The notes: generated by a model not told the origin, from the sequence alone. 64,000 nucleotides of DNA from Trebonia sp963843745 (GCA_963843745.1 CAWJLP010000004.1:62001-126000), one strand, 5' to 3'; counted from the stretch's first letter, positions 26,321 through 34,475 are shown. Translations and numbers: made by a program.

Positions 26321-26366
26321 TTGACGCAACCATCAGGTTGCCATAGTATAGCAACCGATCAGTTGC
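26321..26366 (+). promoter_or_regulatory. Promoter with two flanking 16-bp palindromes
   Basis: TTGACG (26321-26326), exactly 17 bases, then TAGTAT (26344-26349) form a sigma-70-like promoter. GCAACCATCAGGTTGC (26326-26341) and GCAACCGATCAGTTGC (26351-26366) are palindromic and lie 25 bp apart, covering the spacer and the start site. This is the layout expected of a repressor operator. The leader to the SnoaL-like gene would be about 70 bases. Confidence 0.65.
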
Positions 26367-26424
26367 CATGGTGCGGCAGCGCAGGCACGGCTCGTCACGA
26401 GGCGCGGGCCCAGGAAGGATGATG

Positions 26425-26817
26425 ATGGATCAGGTAGCGGCCAACGCGGCAGTCGATCAGCTCGTGGGGGAGATAGCCGAGGCCTGGAACGCAGGTGACG
26501 CGCCAGCCTACGGGGCTCGCTATTGTCCGGATGGGACCTTTACCAACACCGACGGCACTCTCGATCTGGGCCGCGATGAGGTCGTCCGTACCGCCGAGGA
26601 GGCTTTCCAGGGGGTTCTAGCGGGAACAAAGTTTTCGACGGCGGTGCGTAAGGTCCGCCTGGTCCGCCCGGATGTCGCCGTTGTCGACCTCGACACTCGC
26701 GTCTCCGGCATGCCAGGCGGGGAGGTGCGGATCTCGCAGATGCTGGTTCTCGTGGAGGAAGACGACCGCTGGTGGATCACCGCCCAGCACAACGTCATGC
26801 AATCGGCAGGCCATTAG
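26425..26817 (+). CDS. SnoaL/DUF4440-like (SgcJ/EcaC family) protein
   Basis: A 130-residue NTF2-like fold protein: IAEAWNAGDAPAYGARYCPDGTFTNTDG, then VVDLDTRVSG and a closing WWITAQHNV. This family includes polyketide cyclases, steroid isomerase relatives and small hydrolases. Three in-frame ATGs occur at 26419, 26422 and 26425; the last has the best spacing from GGAAGG (26413-26418). The promoter with paired palindromes directly upstream shows dedicated control. Confidence 0.82.
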   Translation: MDQVAANAAVDQLVGEIAEAWNAGDAPAYGARYCPDGTFTNTDGTLDLGRDEVVRTAEEAFQGVLAGTKFSTAVRKVRLVRPDVAVVDLDTRVSGMPGGEVRISQMLVLVEEDDRWWITAQHNVMQSAGH

Positions 26818-26941
26818 CACGGCGATGACCTCTTCCGTGTCAGGGAATTCTTCGGATCGCTCATGGTTTCGCATCCCGATCATGAGCTGCTGCGAGTGAT
26901 CCGCTAACGTCCACTGGCGTCCGTCGTTGTCAGCGTCGATC

Positions 26942-26960
26942 GTTACTCAGTTGGTTACTC
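26942..26960. repeat. 19-bp direct repeat, left copy
   Basis: GTTACTCAGTTGGTTACTC occurs here and again at 31764-31782, 4.8 kb away in the same orientation. Each copy itself contains two GTTACTC heptamers. The right copy lies beside an integrase pseudogene, so the pair probably marks the ends of a decayed integrative element. Confidence 0.65.
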
Positions 26961-27200
26961 GCCTTCGGGCTCGCTGCGCTTCATGGCCTCATCAGGGGAT
27001 GGCGGCCTGCGTAGGCAGGCAAGGGCAGCATCTAGGTTCTCGTTGAGAAGGACCGTAAACCTCCGGTCGGAGCACCTGATCGCCAGGAGTCCGACTCGCC
27101 CGCCAGCAGCCTTCAGCGCCGAGAAGAATCCTGACCACCCGTAGCGTCTGACCCTGAATGCTTCGATCGACTGATAACGGTATCGGTATATATCCAGCAG
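26955..27200 (-). pseudogene. Unrecognised protein fragment beside IS remnant
   Basis: The minus-strand frame encodes a protein-like C-terminal piece (SIEAFRVRRYGWSGFFSALKA, RVGLLAIRCSDRRFTVLLNE, DAALACLRRPPSPDEAMKR). It has no own start and joins the IS1380-type transposase near 27215 out of frame. It looks like the 3' end of a gene cut by the insertion. Family not recognised. Confidence 0.3.
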
Positions 27201-27214
27201 GTCGGCGGCCAAAG

Positions 27215-27690
27215 GAAACCCGACCTCGGCCAGGCCCGCTCCCGGGCCGCCGCCCGGGCGGCGCGGATCGCCTTCAGCGCCCGCGGGCGTCAGCGGCCAG
27301 GGCCGTGACCAGTCGGGAGACCACCGGATCCGACGCGACCGACCCGGCCAGTCCAGGCTGCTCGCGCAGCACTGCGATACCAGCAAGGCAGTCGCCGCCG
27401 AGCGTGACCGACGCCGCGAGGTCCGCGATGATCTTCCCCGGATCGTGAACTGCGCGCGGCGCCCGCCACCGCTCCAGGGCTGCTGACAGGCCACGGCCCA
27501 GCCCGGTCACCCGCAGCGTCTCCCATAGCAGGACAGCCCCGGCCTGGGACACCAGGCCCCGGCCGTCAGCGGAGACGGTGATCTTGGAGCTGCGTGCGTT
27601 ATTCTTCACCTGGAAAGTGCCTTCGGCTCGGTGCGGACAGGACCCTAGATAAGCCCTATCCTCCCAGGCCGAAGGCACTTTTTCATGAAC
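27215..27690 (-). mobile_element. IS1380-family remnant, copy 1 (truncated transposase)
   Basis: The minus strand encodes the N-terminus of an IS1380-type transposase: ITVSADGRGLVSQAG, LERWRAPRAVHDPGKII, LREQPGLAG and VASDPVVSRLVTALAADA. The frame is lost at 27285-27287, where one more G restores PRALKAIRAARAAARERAW; it then ends near 27215, less than 40% of full length. The left end has the inverted pair AAGTGCCTTCGGC/GCCGAAGGCACTT. The element is dead. A second, more decayed copy lies at 29163-29397. Confidence 0.8.
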
Positions 27691-27700
27691 AAACGCCGGG

Positions 27701-28588
27701 CTAGGCGGCGTCGACGCTTGCGGTGAAGCTGAGAAGAGCCTTCGCCAGCTCGTCGGGGGCCTCCATCGCGGCGTAGTGGCCCACGCCGTCGAGTGACACT
27801 GAGCTGATTTCGGCCGGCGTGGCCTGGGACATGGTGCCGGCCGTGAAGGGGCCTCCGCCTGCGCCGACCGCGAGGACGGGCGCGGTTAGCCCGGGCGTCT
27901 TGGCGAGAGCCCTGATTTCGGGGCCCTCCCGTAGCATCGACTGGTAGAGGCCGGCCGCCCCCCGCCAGCCGCCGGGGCGCGAGTAAGTGCGGGCGAACTC
28001 GTCGATGTCGGCGCCGGTGATCGCTCCCGGGGTCGCGCTCATCGCCGGGAACGCGAATTGTCCCAGGAACTCGCGCTCGCGGCCGGCGAGCAGCATTTCC
28101 GGGATGCCAGGCGCGGCGAGGACGCCGATGTACCAGGTGCCCCCGTGGGTGACGTCGGCCAGCATCTCCAGGCCGAACCCGGGCAGGCCCATCTCGATGG
28201 CGGTGAGACTGAGCACGTCTTCCGGATGCGCGGCCGCCAGGCGGAAGACCGTCGCCCCGCTGATGTCCTGCCCGGTGAGGTGGACCGGTCCGACGCCGAG
28301 CTGCCTGATGAGAAGGTGCAGGTCTTCGGCTGACGTCGTGCTGTCGTACTCGCCCGGCTCGTTGCCGGAGTCGCCGAAACCGCGCAGGTCGACGGCGAAG
28401 ACCCGGTGGCTCGCCGCGAGCAGCGGGATGAGCTTGCTGAAGGCCCACCAGGTCTCGGGAAACCCGTGGACCAGCAGCACCGGGGATCCGCTGGTTCCCG
28501 CCGCGACGTAGTGCAGCCTGGTCCCGTTGACCCTCGCGTGGTGGTGCGTGATCCCCGGCAGCGCGGGACCAGCTGGCGTGACTTCCAT
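27701..28588 (-). CDS. Alpha/beta hydrolase, epoxide-hydrolase-like
   Basis: A 295-residue cytosolic hydrolase. It has the oxyanion motif HGFPETWW, DLRGFGDSG, a nucleophile elbow GQDISG with Asp in place of Ser (as in epoxide hydrolases and haloalkane dehalogenases), a cap domain around residues 130-220, and the catalytic His in GVGHYAAMEAPDE. ATG at 28588 follows GGGAG by 5-6 bases; an upstream start at 28621 would run through the operator. It is divergent from a MarR gene, with two operator repeats between them, so substrate-induced expression is likely. Confidence 0.88.
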   Translation of the reverse strand: MEVTPAGPALPGITHHHARVNGTRLHYVAAGTSGSPVLLVHGFPETWWAFSKLIPLLAASHRVFAVDLRGFGDSGNEPGEYDSTTSAEDLHLLIRQLGVGPVHLTGQDISGATVFRLAAAHPEDVLSLTAIEMGLPGFGLEMLADVTHGGTWYIGVLAAPGIPEMLLAGREREFLGQFAFPAMSATPGAITGADIDEFARTYSRPGGWRGAAGLYQSMLREGPEIRALAKTPGLTAPVLAVGAGGGPFTAGTMSQATPAEISSVSLDGVGHYAAMEAPDELAKALLSFTASVDAA

Positions 28589-28603
28589 TTCTTCTCCCTG
28601 CTT

Positions 28604-28645
28604 TGACAACCTGGGTGTCATTGACTCTAGCCAACCTGGTTGTCA
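28604..28645. promoter_or_regulatory. Paired operator for MarR regulator
   Basis: CAACCTGGGTGTCA (28607-28620) and CAACCTGGTTGTCA (28632-28645) match at 13 of 14 positions, 25 bp apart, in the 86-bp divergent gap. The first is part of a partial palindrome TGACA...TGTCA (28604-28620) and overlaps a consensus TTGACA at 28603-28608. A MarR dimer bound here would control both genes. Confidence 0.65.
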
Positions 28646-28674
28646 CTGTCCAGTCGCTCCCGTAGGCTTCTGCC

Positions 28675-29154
28675 ATGTCCCGCTCTGGCGCCGACCTCGC
28701 CCTGCTGCTGCTCGGAGGCTTCCGCTCGCTGGTGGACGGCGCGACAGCCGAGCTGGCCCGCCGCGGCTACGAGGATGTGCGTCCCGTCCATGACTTCGCG
28801 ATGCGGGCCATCGCCGCCGGCGCCGGCAACGCCTCAGAACTCGGCCGCCGCCTGTCAGTCTCCAGGCAGGCAGCGGCGAAAACTATCGCGGTGCTGCAGG
28901 AGCGCGGATACGTGACACGCGACGCAGACCCCCGCCACGCCCGCCGCATGCTCCTTCAGGTCACCCCGCTCGGCTTCGAGGTGCTGCGCCAAGGCGAGGC
29001 GACCTTCGACGAGCTGCGCGATCAGTGGGAGCGGCAGATCGGACCGGCCCAGCTCGAGAGTCTTGAGACGCACCTGGCAGCGCTGGCCGGCGATCCGGCC
29101 GTGCGCTTCGACACACCCGGCTGGATGTCGCGAGACCTCGGCGAGCCGTTCTAG
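28675..29154 (+). CDS. MarR-family transcriptional regulator
   Basis: A 159-residue winged-helix repressor. The DNA-binding part (NASELGRRLSVSRQAAAKTIAVLQERGYVTRD and the wing DPRHARRMLLQVT) occupies about residues 55-105, between dimerisation helices. It is divergent from the epoxide-hydrolase-like gene and probably represses it and itself through the repeats between them. The ligand is probably the hydrolase substrate or a related hydrophobic compound. The gene pair is flanked by two IS1380-type remnants. Confidence 0.9.
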   Translation: MSRSGADLALLLLGGFRSLVDGATAELARRGYEDVRPVHDFAMRAIAAGAGNASELGRRLSVSRQAAAKTIAVLQERGYVTRDADPRHARRMLLQVTPLGFEVLRQGEATFDELRDQWERQIGPAQLESLETHLAALAGDPAVRFDTPGWMSRDLGEPF

Positions 29155-29162
29155 GATCTTCC

Positions 29163-29397
29163 CGTATCATGCACGGCCCGCGGGGCGCACCACCGGGCCA
29201 GCCCAGCGGACATGACCGCTCCCAGCCCGGCTGACTCGGCCGCTTCCAGCACCCGGCCGGGGACACGGCCCCACGGCCATCAGCGGACACGGTGATCTTG
29301 GGGCGGCGCGGTATTCTTCACCCGGAAGTGCCTTCGGCTCGACGCGGACAGGACCTTCGACCAGCCCTGTCCCCCAGGCCAAAGGCATTCTTACGTG
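29163..29397 (-). mobile_element. IS1380-family remnant, copy 2 (decayed)
   Basis: The stretch 29272-29397 aligns with 27551-27685 base by base, including AAGTGCCTTCGGCTCG and the following CGGACAGGACC. On the minus strand, VSADGRGAVSPAG, GLGAVMSAGLARW and CAPRAVHDTGRS correspond to the first copy's transposase but lie in different frames. It is in the same orientation as copy 1, so the hydrolase/MarR pair sits between two direct IS relics. Confidence 0.75.
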
Positions 29398-29418
29398 TAA
29401 ACGAGCAAGGCTGGCCGA

Positions 29419-30006
29419 TCACCGGCGAAAGGCCGAGGTTAGCCGCTCGGCCCGTAGGTGTATGCCGGTCTCTTCGAGAAGATCGCGTGCTGCGCCATCA
29501 TGCGGAGATTCGTCGAGTTCTAGCGCGCCGCCGGGCGGCACCCGCCGACCGTCGTCGCACCGCTGGACGGCGAGCACGCGGCGATGCGCAACCCGTACCC
29601 GGTAGGCCTGTACGGCGATGACCGCCGCGACAAGCGCGGCGCCGATCGTGATCAGCGCGATCTGCCAGCCGGGCATGCCGCCCGCGACGACGGTGACGAC
29701 CGGAGCGGCCTGCGAAGTCTGCACCGGGTCGTAGATCCCGCCCCTGTTCGGTGACGGGAATCCGGTCGCGAGCGCCGCGGTCGCGGTGGCGGCTCCGAGC
29801 GAAGGAACACTGCCCGATCCGGACGCCGGGGCGAGATTTTCACCGTGCAGCAGCGCTTCCCGGACGTAGGCGGCCGACATGGCCCCGTCGCCGGGAGACC
29901 CGGGGACCTGGGCGAACGCGGCAGAGGCAGTGATTGCCAGGCCCAGGCAGGCGCAGGGCAGCCCGGCCAGGGCCGCGGCGATACGGAGGCGCGGAATGCG
30001 GCTCAT
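29419..30006 (-). CDS. Chimeric gene: secreted/TM small protein fused to a truncated Nudix domain
   Basis: ATG at 30006 follows AAGGAG. A signal peptide (ALAGLPCACLGLAITASAAFA), an extracytoplasmic linker and a membrane helix (WQIALITIGAALVAAVIAV) resemble DUF6479-type actinomycete proteins, which normally end soon after the helix. Here the frame continues into RVLAVQRCDDGRRVPPGG and a Nudix box (GGALELDESPHDGAARDLLEETGI), then stops at RLTSAFRR, before the fold is complete. This is best read as two gene remnants joined by a deletion. The IS1380 remnant begins about 20 bp beyond the stop. 195 residues; function doubtful. Confidence 0.6.
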   Translation of the reverse strand: MSRIPRLRIAAALAGLPCACLGLAITASAAFAQVPGSPGDGAMSAAYVREALLHGENLAPASGSGSVPSLGAATATAALATGFPSPNRGGIYDPVQTSQAAPVVTVVAGGMPGWQIALITIGAALVAAVIAVQAYRVRVAHRRVLAVQRCDDGRRVPPGGALELDESPHDGAARDLLEETGIHLRAERLTSAFRR

Positions 30007-30151
30007 GATGATCTCCTTCGGCGCGCGGTGCGATCCGTCCACTGCGAGTGTGTGCGGGCCCGCTGCCGGTCCGGTATCCGATGTTCTGCGGATATCCAGG
30101 CCGGTACCGCCGGGCGTACCGTGAGATCAGCATGAGCAAAGGGGGCCCGCG

Positions 30152-30758
30152 ATGAGTACCCCGATCAGGGCCAGCGACCGGGATCTGCGCGCCCTGACAG
30201 CCATCGTCAGCCAGGACCGTTCATGACGCTAGCTTGTCGCCGGTCTTTTGGGCGCATTACTGGGGCTGTCCGCCGTGCAGCTATCCCGAGCGCAGCGGCG
30301 ACTTCAAGTCCGTGACAAAGACCTCGGATTTTTACTCCCAACGGCAGTGGCACAGCGCGCCGATGTACTGCGACGTCCTGCGTCAATACGGCGTGGAGGA
30401 CGAAATTGTCGCCTGCCTGCCTGCCCCGCCCGGAACATCCCAGCGCCTGCTCCTGCGCCGCGACAGCGGTAGCTTCAGCGACCGGGATAAGGTTCTAATC
30501 GCGCTGCTGCGCCCCCATCTGCATGCGGTTTACCAGGACTCCCTGCGACGTCGAACCGGCACCCCCAGACTCACTGCGCGTCAACGGGAACTGCTCCGGC
30601 TGGTGGCGGCCGGGCACACCAACGCCCAGATCGCCCGTCGGCTCGGCATCTCTGAAGGAACCGTGCGCACGCACCTAGAGAACATCTACCGACGGCTCAG
30701 CGTCTCCAGCCGCACCGCCGCCGTCACCCGCGCCTTCCCCGACCAGGTCGGCACGTAG
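30152..30758 (+). pseudogene. LuxR-type regulator with internal deletion
   Basis: A start with GGGGG upstream reads MSTPIRASDRDLRALTAIVS and stops at 30226. The rest of the gene resumes in another frame at 30234 (LSPVFWAHYWGCPPCSYPER...), ends in an intact HTH (LTARQRELLRLVAAGHTNAQIARRLGISEGTVRTHLENIYRRL) and stops at 30758. Relatives run about 350 residues, so some 60-100 residues in the middle have been lost together with the frame. The HTH portion alone could still be made from TTG at 30234 but is unlikely to respond to a signal. Confidence 0.7.
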
Positions 30759-30952
30759 GGGGCACCTGTCCGGGTGGGGTTGGAGTGTCCTGGGCTTTCC
30801 CGTTTTCGCTTGCAGGCGCGATATCCCCTGACGAGTGAACGTAGGACTCAGTTCGGCGAAGCTGATCGCATGCGACGGAGGGGGACCTGGGCATGGTGGC
30901 CGTGCGCGGGACACTGAAGCGCGAGTAAGGCGGATACTAGTAGGACTAGGCC

Positions 30953-31852
30953 GTGATAGCAGATGAGCCATCCGATCAGCGGACCGTGAGCGTGCCTGGC
31001 CCGGCGTGCGCCGGGCGGGCCGCTCAACGGCAGAGCCCGGCGCTGACGCGGGCCAGCGACAAGGTAAAGCGAAACGTGGCGTTGCTGTGCGATATCCCGC
31101 AAGGCCGCCGCGGTCGCCCGTCGAAGTCACTCACTCTGGACCAGGCGGAAGCGCTCCTAGCCGCTGCGGAGAACACGTCGCTACATGCTTACATCGTCGT
31201 TTCACTGTTCACCGGTGCACGGACCGAGGAACTACGTCCGCTCACCTGGTCACACGTTGACCTGAACGCCGATCCGCCTCACATCATGGTGTGGCGCTCA
31301 GTTCGTGCTGGCGGCGAGACCAAGACCAAGAAATCCCGCCGCACTTTGAAGCTCTCGCAACGCTGCGTTGACGTACTCCGCGACCACCGCGAACAGCAAG
31401 AGATCATCAGGAAGCAAGCGGGTGACAAGTGGCAAGACAACGATCTAGTGTTCCCCTCACGAGTGGGGACATCTGCCGACGCCTAGCACGTCCGCCGAGC
31501 GTTCCGCAAGGTCACCGGGGCTGCGGGCCTCAATCCGGCTGACTGGTCGCCGCACGAGCTGCGCCACAGCTTCGTCTCGCTGCTGTCGGACGCCGGTGTC
31601 CCTAGCGAGCAGATTTCACGGCTGGTCGGCCACAGCGGGACCACTACCACTGAGACCATCTACCGCAAGCAGATCCGCCCGGTGATCACCGGCGGCGCTG
31701 AGATATGGACCGTCTGTTCCCCAGGGATTCCCCAGATGCTGAGCCGGAAGCCCCAGATGCTTAGTTACTCAGTTGGTTACTCAATAAGGAAAGGCCATGA
31801 CTCCGGCTGGTGCGTCATGGCCTGTGAGCTGGGTCGAGGTAGCCGGATTTGA
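30953..31852 (+). pseudogene. Tyrosine recombinase (integrase) with in-frame amber codon
   Basis: The catalytic domain is recognisable: SLFTGARTEELRPLTWSHVDL (first catalytic Arg), then, after TAG at 31484-31486, PHELRHSFVSLLSDAGVPSE, RLVGHSG and the nucleophile Tyr in TETIYRKQ. Reading CAG instead of TAG would restore the protein. The N-terminal arm-binding and core-binding domains are missing. The frame runs on into the tRNA-Pro-like attachment sequence at 31819-31876, the usual place for an integrase of a tRNA-borne element. Confidence 0.8.
31764..31782. repeat. 19-bp direct repeat, right copy
   Basis: GTTACTCAGTTGGTTACTC matches 26942-26960 exactly. It overlaps the 3' end of the integrase pseudogene and lies 37 bp before the tRNA-Pro 3' duplicate. 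Confidence 0.65.
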
Positions 31853-31876
31853 ACCGGCGGCCTCTTCGTCCCGAAC
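31819..31876. repeat. Attachment-site duplicate of the tRNA-Pro 3' half
   Basis: 58 bp match 36159-36216 at 56 positions, including the tRNA-Pro T arm (GCCGGATTTGAACCGGC) and anticodon-stem half and 15 bp of 3' flank. Similarity ends abruptly at the anticodon loop. This is the classic footprint of a tyrosine-recombinase insertion at a tRNA gene. It is not a functional tRNA. Confidence 0.9.
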
Positions 31877-31946
31877 TAGCGGCACCGCTGGGCGTTTGGC
31901 CGTCGTCCCAGCTAGCTCCATGTGCTGCCGGTCGTGGCCGCTGGCG

Positions 31947-31982
31947 GCTGTACGGGGACGTTGCTGTACTTCCGTGCTGTAC
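31947..31982. repeat. Three GCTGTAC arm-type sites (left end)
   Basis: GCTGTAC occurs at 31947-31953, 31963-31969 and 31976-31982, just inside the left attachment repeat. Two more copies lie just inside the right end. Short direct repeats near both ends are where integrases bind with their N-terminal domain. Confidence 0.55.
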
Positions 31983-32319
31983 CGTGCGCCGCATTAGCAG
32001 CTCGCGGCGCCGTGGTTCAGACTCGTTCCTGCTGGACCGACGTACTCGATCGGTCCTCCGTGTACCACATCGGACGGCGTTGAACTGCAACCTTCAGATC
32101 CGTAGGAGTGGGCGCATCCCCCAGGGCCGTCCACTGCGGTCTGTGCGCTGGGCCGATATTCCACGATCGTCCATCCCTGGCAACCGTTGTCCGGCGTCTT
32201 GGCAGCAGTATTGGCAGCAGTCACGGTGGAAGAGCGGTGGTACGGGCGCGAGCGATGGAAACTCCCGGCGCAAGAAAAGTGTGTGACGCTCAGCGGCCTT
32301 GCTGGCTTACTGTCCAGTC
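31983..32319. other. Non-coding element DNA
   Basis: No gene is supported. The stretch holds a duplicated TTGGCAGCAGT (32210-32221, partly repeated) and a segment around 32091-32110 that resembles the end of the 150-bp repeats at 33113 and 34476 (ATCCGTAGG-GTGGGC). Confidence 0.4.
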
Positions 32320-32925
32320 ATGGACGATTCCGCTCCGCCCCTGCTTCTGTTCGTTGTCGGGCCGCCAGCGGTCGGCAAGATGTCCGTCGGGCAGGCACTC
32401 GCGGAGCGCACCGGCCTGCGCCTGTTTCATAACCACATCTCCATCGAGATCGCGCTACGCTACTTCGACTATGGCACCCCGGGGTTCCGGCGCATCAGCG
32501 GTGCGATCCGCCGCCGGATCATTGAGGAGGTCGCCGCCAGCGACTTGCCAGGCCTAATCTTTACCTTTGTCTGGGCGTTCGACGTGCCCGAAGAACAGGA
32601 GTTCGTTGACGCATGCGCGCTGCCGTTCCGTGAACGCGGCGCGCGGGTGCTGTTCGTCGAGCTTGAGGCGTCTCAGGTGGAACGGCTGAAGCGTAATGAG
32701 TGCGTATCACGGCTGATCGAGAAGCCCTCCAAGCGTGACCTTGAGGCGTCCCGGCGGCGCCTGCTTGAAGACGACGCACAGTACCAGCTCAACTCCGGCG
32801 GCAAGTTCGACAAGCGCCCGGACTACCTCCGTATCAACAACACGTTCTTGACTCCTGGCGAGGTCGCCGAGAGCGTGATCGATTGCTTCGGACTTCCGCG
32901 CTTGACTGGGCCAAACCCGAAGTGA
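32320..32925 (+). CDS. P-loop kinase / AAA-type ATPase, small
   Basis: A 201-residue protein with Walker A GPPAVGKMSVG at about residues 15-25 followed by a shikimate-kinase-like fold: ALAERTGLRLFHNHISIEI, a middle segment with FTFVWAFDVPEE, and a C-terminal RLIEKPSKRDLEASRRRLL. It belongs to the broad nucleoside/small-molecule kinase group; relatives in Streptomyces are annotated only as AAA ATPases. ATG at 32320 is preferred over the upstream TTG. It is cargo of the tRNA-Pro element. Confidence 0.8.
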   Translation: MDDSAPPLLLFVVGPPAVGKMSVGQALAERTGLRLFHNHISIEIALRYFDYGTPGFRRISGAIRRRIIEEVAASDLPGLIFTFVWAFDVPEEQEFVDACALPFRERGARVLFVELEASQVERLKRNECVSRLIEKPSKRDLEASRRRLLEDDAQYQLNSGGKFDKRPDYLRINNTFLTPGEVAESVIDCFGLPRLTGPNPK

Positions 32926-33112
32926 TGCCGCACTAGGCGCCGGTCGTCGCTGGGTTATGAGGCATCAGGCATCGGCCTCCGGCGTCTCGGCCGGTCTCCG
33001 TTGCGCCACTTGACCTCGGCAATTGTCTAGGAAGTCGTCGTCTACGGTGGCCTGCATCTCCCGCGTTTCAGCTGCTCCCTCCGCGTCTCGTTTACAGATT
33101 GGTTTACTGGGG

Positions 33113-33260
33113 TGCGGGGTTCTCCCGCGCTGGTGCAGGGAAGATCGTGCCGCGTGCCGCGTAGGCAGTGAGGGGTTGAAACAGCGGGGGCAACAGCCCA
33201 TACGCCGCGGGGTCCGGGGCAGCAGCCCCGCCTTGCAGCTGCGCGCCCTTCTGATCCGTA
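33113..33260. repeat. 150-bp direct repeat, copy A
   Basis: About 85-90% identical to 34476-34624: shared blocks include CGCGCTGGTGCAGGGAA, GGGGTTGAAACAGCGGGGGC, CAGCCCATACGCCGCGGGG and CTTCTGATCCGTAG. The core GCGGGGTCCGGGGC-GCAGCCCCGC can fold into a hairpin. No gene; possibly a mobile miniature element. Confidence 0.75.
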
Positions 33261-33450
33261 GGGGTGGGCACACCGTTCAAGACCGTCCATCGCCAGCCGT
33301 GTACTGGATCAATGTTCCGCAGCTGTCCGCATCTGTCGCCTATCATCCGTCGGCTTGGCCGCAGTGTGGCCACAGTTGGTAGGGATGTTCAGAGCCCTGC
33401 TGTGAGCAGAACTGATTTTCAGCCGGTATCCCGGATGGAATGGTTGCAGC
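33261..33450. other. Non-coding element DNA upstream of methyltransferase
   Basis: No gene or clear promoter. It contains degenerate similarity to 32110-32225 (GACCGTCCATC..., ..CCGTCGGCTTGGC), suggesting an old duplication inside the element. Confidence 0.35.
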
Positions 33451-34233
33451 ATGAAGCGTGATTTCGGCGGTGAGGCAGCAGGCTTTTATCACCGGTACCG
33501 GCGTGGATACCCCGGCGAGGTCATCGACGTTCTAGTGGGCGCCTTCGGGCTGGCGGGCCAGGACGTGACGGTGGATCTTGGCTGCGGGACTGGTCAGCTG
33601 GCGCTGCCGATAGCCCGGCGGGTGCGCGCAGTGATCGGCGTGGACGTTGAACCGGACATGCTAGAGCGCGCCCAGCAGGCTGCCCGCGATGCGGACGTGC
33701 GCAATGTGATGTGGATGCTGGGCGCCGACACCGATATTCCGGCGCTGCGCCGCCTTCTGGGAGACAGGTCGGTTGGCGCGGTGACGATCGCTCAAGCCCT
33801 GCACTGGATGGATCACCGGGACTTGTTCCGGGCCGTCGTCCCGCTGGTGCGGCCGGGCGGCGGTGTCGCGGTGGTGACTAACGGGACGCCGTGGTGGCTG
33901 CAGGAAACTGACTGGTCCCGGGCTCTGCGTGATTTCCTTGAGCACTGGCTGGGCGCCACGCTGACTTATGCGTGCGGCACGGACGAGCAGAGCCAGCGAC
34001 GGTACCGGGAAGACCTTGCTGCGGCAGGGTTCGATGTGTTCACCACTGCCGTCGATTACGTTGCCAGCCTAGATATCGACCAGCTGGTCGGCAGCGTCTA
34101 CTCGGCGATAGGCAGCCGGATTCCTGCTGCGGACCAACGGCCCGCTTTCGCCGAACAGGTCCGCAGGGCCCTCGCCCCGCACGATCATTTCAGCGAGCAC
34201 GTCCATGTCGCGATATTGGCCGGTACCCGCTAA
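33451..34233 (+). CDS. Class I SAM-dependent methyltransferase
   Basis: A 260-residue protein. DVTVDLGCGTGQLALPIA is motif I (about residues 37-54), with VIGVDVEPDML, IAQALHWMD and LVRPGGGVAVV as later motifs. It resembles the methyltransferase at 257 in fold and in the ALHWMD/ALHWVD feature, but the sequences are otherwise distant. Substrate unknown. It is cargo of the integrated element. Confidence 0.85.
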   Translation: MKRDFGGEAAGFYHRYRRGYPGEVIDVLVGAFGLAGQDVTVDLGCGTGQLALPIARRVRAVIGVDVEPDMLERAQQAARDADVRNVMWMLGADTDIPALRRLLGDRSVGAVTIAQALHWMDHRDLFRAVVPLVRPGGGVAVVTNGTPWWLQETDWSRALRDFLEHWLGATLTYACGTDEQSQRRYREDLAAAGFDVFTTAVDYVASLDIDQLVGSVYSAIGSRIPAADQRPAFAEQVRRALAPHDHFSEHVHVAILAGTR

Positions 34234-34475
34234 GCACAGCTGTCCGATAATGCGGGTGATATCTCGGGGACGCGCTTCACCTGCTTGGCGACGATCGCCA
34301 GGACCGCGCCCTAGTGCTCGCTCTCGCTTGGGTACCACCTCGCGTACTGTCAGCTTGGGAAGCTGAACGATCCGGGCTTCTATACGGCCTGACCTGCCTG
34401 GCGAGGTGCCTGGAGGTGACCGTGGCGAACCGCTGGTCACCGGGTCTAATGGCACGCTAATGGCACGACCTCGGG
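34234..34475. other. Non-coding element DNA
   Basis: Nothing recognised except a short direct repeat, TAATGGCACG, at about 34447-34466, directly before repeat copy B. Confidence 0.35.

Noticed and set aside
31834..31907. Possible second tRNA-Pro
   Set aside because: Only the 3' half is present; the acceptor 5' strand and D arm are missing, so it is an attachment-site remnant.
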